Shown: positions 14,872 to 16,343 of the stretch, piece by piece
Layout of the letters: each line of letters begins with the position of its first letter
Numbering within the stretch: position 1 is the first letter of the stretch
Assembly: GCA_959605945.1 (NCBI GenBank)
Contig: CAUHGY010000041.1
Coordinates: 1 to 16,343, forward strand
Reading direction: 5' to 3'
DNA: 16,343 nucleotides
From: an uncultured Clostridia bacterium
GTDB lineage: Bacteria; Bacillota; Clostridia; Christensenellales; Borkfalkiaceae
Program-made: the position numbers and the translations under genes
The notes under the pieces: generated by a model
Databases searched by the model: none
What the model was told of the DNA's origin: nothing
What the model saw: only the letters and a program-made list of their open reading frames with translations

Positions 14872-16343
14872 ATGCGCAGTGCAGATTACGGCTTCCTGTT
14901 CTTATCCGTTAATACAGGCATTTTTATAGGAGTGGTCGTCGCGCTGATAGTTATCGCGGCGGCGGTAGCGTGTGTCTTGTACAAACTCGGCGGCAATAAA
15001 AAGTTAGAAGAGTTCAAGAAAGAACAAGGCACTCTTGAAGAACTGAAAGCAAGGCTTTTAGACGAAGCAAGGGAAGAAAGCAAAACTATTAAAAAAGAAG
15101 CCATTTTGGAGGCTAAGGAACAGGAAATCAAATTACGCAACGAATTGGAGCGTGAAAGCAAGGAGAAACGCGCCGAATTCCAGCGTACCGAAAACAGACT
15201 CAATCAAAAAGAAGAAAGTCTCGAAAAAAAGGAAGAAAACCTTTTAAGGCGCAGCGAAGAGACCACCAGGCAGCAGAATATCTTGAAAGCCAAGGAAGCC
15301 GAGCTTGATAAAAAGCTCGAAGATATCGCCGCTCAGCACGATAAAATGGTGGAAGAATTCGAAAAAATCGCGCAGATGAGCAAGGAAGAAGCCAAACAGC
15401 AGCTTATCGACAGCATCACCGAAGAAGCCAAAAAAGATGCCGCCGGCATGGTCAGGAACATCGAGGCCGAAGCCAAAGAAAACGGAGAAAGAAAGGCAAA
15501 GGAGATAGTCAGCCTTGCCATTCAGAAGTGCAGTACCGAGCAGGCGACGGAAATAACCGTTTCGGTCGTGCCGCTGCCGTCAGACGACATGAAGGCGAGA
15601 ATTATCGGCCGCGAGGGCAGAAACATCAGGACGCTTGAAAACGCTACGGGCATTGAACTTATTATCGACGATACGCCCGAAGTGGTCATAGTGTCGGGCT
15701 TCGATCCAGTCCGCCGCGAAGTTGCGAGAATTGCGCTCGAAAAACTTATACAGGACGGCAGAATTCATCCCGCAAGGATAGAAGAAACGGTAGAAAAAGT
15801 CAAGAAAGAGCTTGACCAGCAGATCAAGGAAGCCGGCGAAGCCGCCATGTTCGAATGCGGAATATTCGGTCTGCATCCCGAAATCATCAAACTGCTCGGC
15901 AGACTTAAATTCCGTACCAGTTACGGACAAAACGTATTGAAACACTCCATCGAGGTTTCTCATCTCGCGGGGGTAATGGCGACTGAACTCGGCGTAGACG
16001 TTCAGCTTGCCAAGCGCGCCGGATTGCTGCACGATTTAGGCAAAGCGGTTGACTTTGAAATAGAAGGCACGCACATGCAGATAGGCGGCGATCTCGCTAA
16101 AAAATACAGGGAAAATCACAACGTCGTCAATGCCATTCTTGCTCACCACGGCGATGTGGAACCCAAAACAATAGAGGCCGTTCTCGTTCAGGCAGCTGAC
16201 TCCATCAGCGGGGCCCGTCCCGGAGCAAGGCGCGAAACCACCACCAACTACGTCAAGAGACTGCAAAAACTCGAAGAGATCTCGGGAAGTTTCAAGGGCG
16301 TTGAAAAATGTTACGCCATTCAGGCGGGCAGAGAAGTGCGCGT
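14872..16343 (+). CDS. rny: Ribonuclease Y (3' end cut by the window)
   Basis: The first 490 residues of RNase Y, the membrane-bound endoribonuclease that starts mRNA decay in many Gram-positives; about 30 residues are probably missing beyond the right edge. An N-terminal membrane helix (about 17-37, GIFIGVVVALIVIAAAVACV) is followed by a long Lys/Glu-rich coiled coil (about 40-200). A KH domain contains RIIGREGRN (243-251). The HD domain carries HSIEVSHLAGVMA, the metal-binding His387-Asp388 (GLLHDLGKAVD), AHHGDVE and QAADSISGARPGARRE. The ATG at 14872 has a near-perfect AGGAGGG ribosome site at 14858-14864 and gives the usual periplasmic tip plus anchor. It has its own promoter, unlike recA before it. 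The recA-rny order is standard in Bacillota. All catalytic residues that lie inside the window are present. Confidence 0.96.
   Translation, partial: MRSADYGFLFLSVNTGIFIGVVVALIVIAAAVACVLYKLGGNKKLEEFKKEQGTLEELKARLLDEAREESKTIKKEAILEAKEQEIKLRNELERESKEKRAEFQRTENRLNQKEESLEKKEENLLRRSEETTRQQNILKAKEAELDKKLEDIAAQHDKMVEEFEKIAQMSKEEAKQQLIDSITEEAKKDAAGMVRNIEAEAKENGERKAKEIVSLAIQKCSTEQATEITVSVVPLPSDDMKARIIGREGRNIRTLENATGIELIIDDTPEVVIVSGFDPVRREVARIALEKLIQDGRIHPARIEETVEKVKKELDQQIKEAGEAAMFECGIFGLHPEIIKLLGRLKFRTSYGQNVLKHSIEVSHLAGVMATELGVDVQLAKRAGLLHDLGKAVDFEIEGTHMQIGGDLAKKYRENHNVVNAILAHHGDVEPKTIEAVLVQAADSISGARPGARRETTTNYVKRLQKLEEISGSFKGVEKCYAIQAGREVR

Noticed and set aside
14853..14912. A 19-codon upstream open frame starting at ATG 14853 and overlapping the start of rny
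   Set aside because: It has no ribosome site of its own; the AGGAGGG inside it is correctly spaced for the rny ATG at 14872.
1..16343. A search for defence, mobile or other novel gene systems
   Set aside because: All large open frames in the window belong to known core families; I saw no integrase, transposase, direct-repeat array, toxin-antitoxin pair or defence-type domain.

Overview
This window is a dense, entirely co-oriented (+ strand) stretch of core housekeeping genes. The gene content and order suggest a low-to-mid GC Bacillota, most likely Clostridia. The pointers are dgt-dnaG-rpoD followed by trmK and a Nif3-family gene, then ftsK/spoIIIE-rimO-pgsA-cinA-recA-rny, the presence of RNase Y, strong purine-rich Shine-Dalgarno sites and one TTG start. 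I cannot name a genus. I see no tRNA, rRNA, CRISPR array, insertion sequence, integrase or phage gene.

Layout. Bases 1-197 are the end of uvrA (excinuclease ABC subunit A). Bases 290-760 encode a YbaK/EbsC-type Cys-tRNA(Pro) deacylase. A 515-base gap (761-1275) holds no gene I can support and ends in a likely promoter. Bases 1276-7340 form one apparent operon with butted or overlapping genes: dgt-like dNTP triphosphohydrolase, dnaG primase, rpoD/sigA sigma factor, trmK tRNA methyltransferase, a Nif3-family metalloprotein and a coiled-coil/zinc-ribbon protein. The gap 7341-7595 contains a strong GC-rich hairpin (probable terminator). It is followed by an 18-bp perfect palindrome touching the -35 of a good extended -10 promoter. 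Bases 7596-14773 form a second run: ftsK/spoIIIE, rimO, pgsA, cinA, recA. A third promoter (perfect TTGACA) and a leader hairpin precede rny (RNase Y), which is cut by the right edge.

How the genes work together. The first operon couples nucleotide-pool control, replication priming and the main sigma factor with tRNA modification and two poorly understood proteins. The second couples chromosome translocation, ribosomal protein S12 modification, phospholipid synthesis, NAD/competence-type CinA and recombination. RNase Y, with its own promoter, governs mRNA decay.

I did not find a new defence or mobile system. The most unusual items are a CinA whose N-terminal domain is still recognisable but has lost its signature motifs, the perfect palindrome at the ftsK promoter, the hairpin leader of rny, and the long gene-free gap before dgt.
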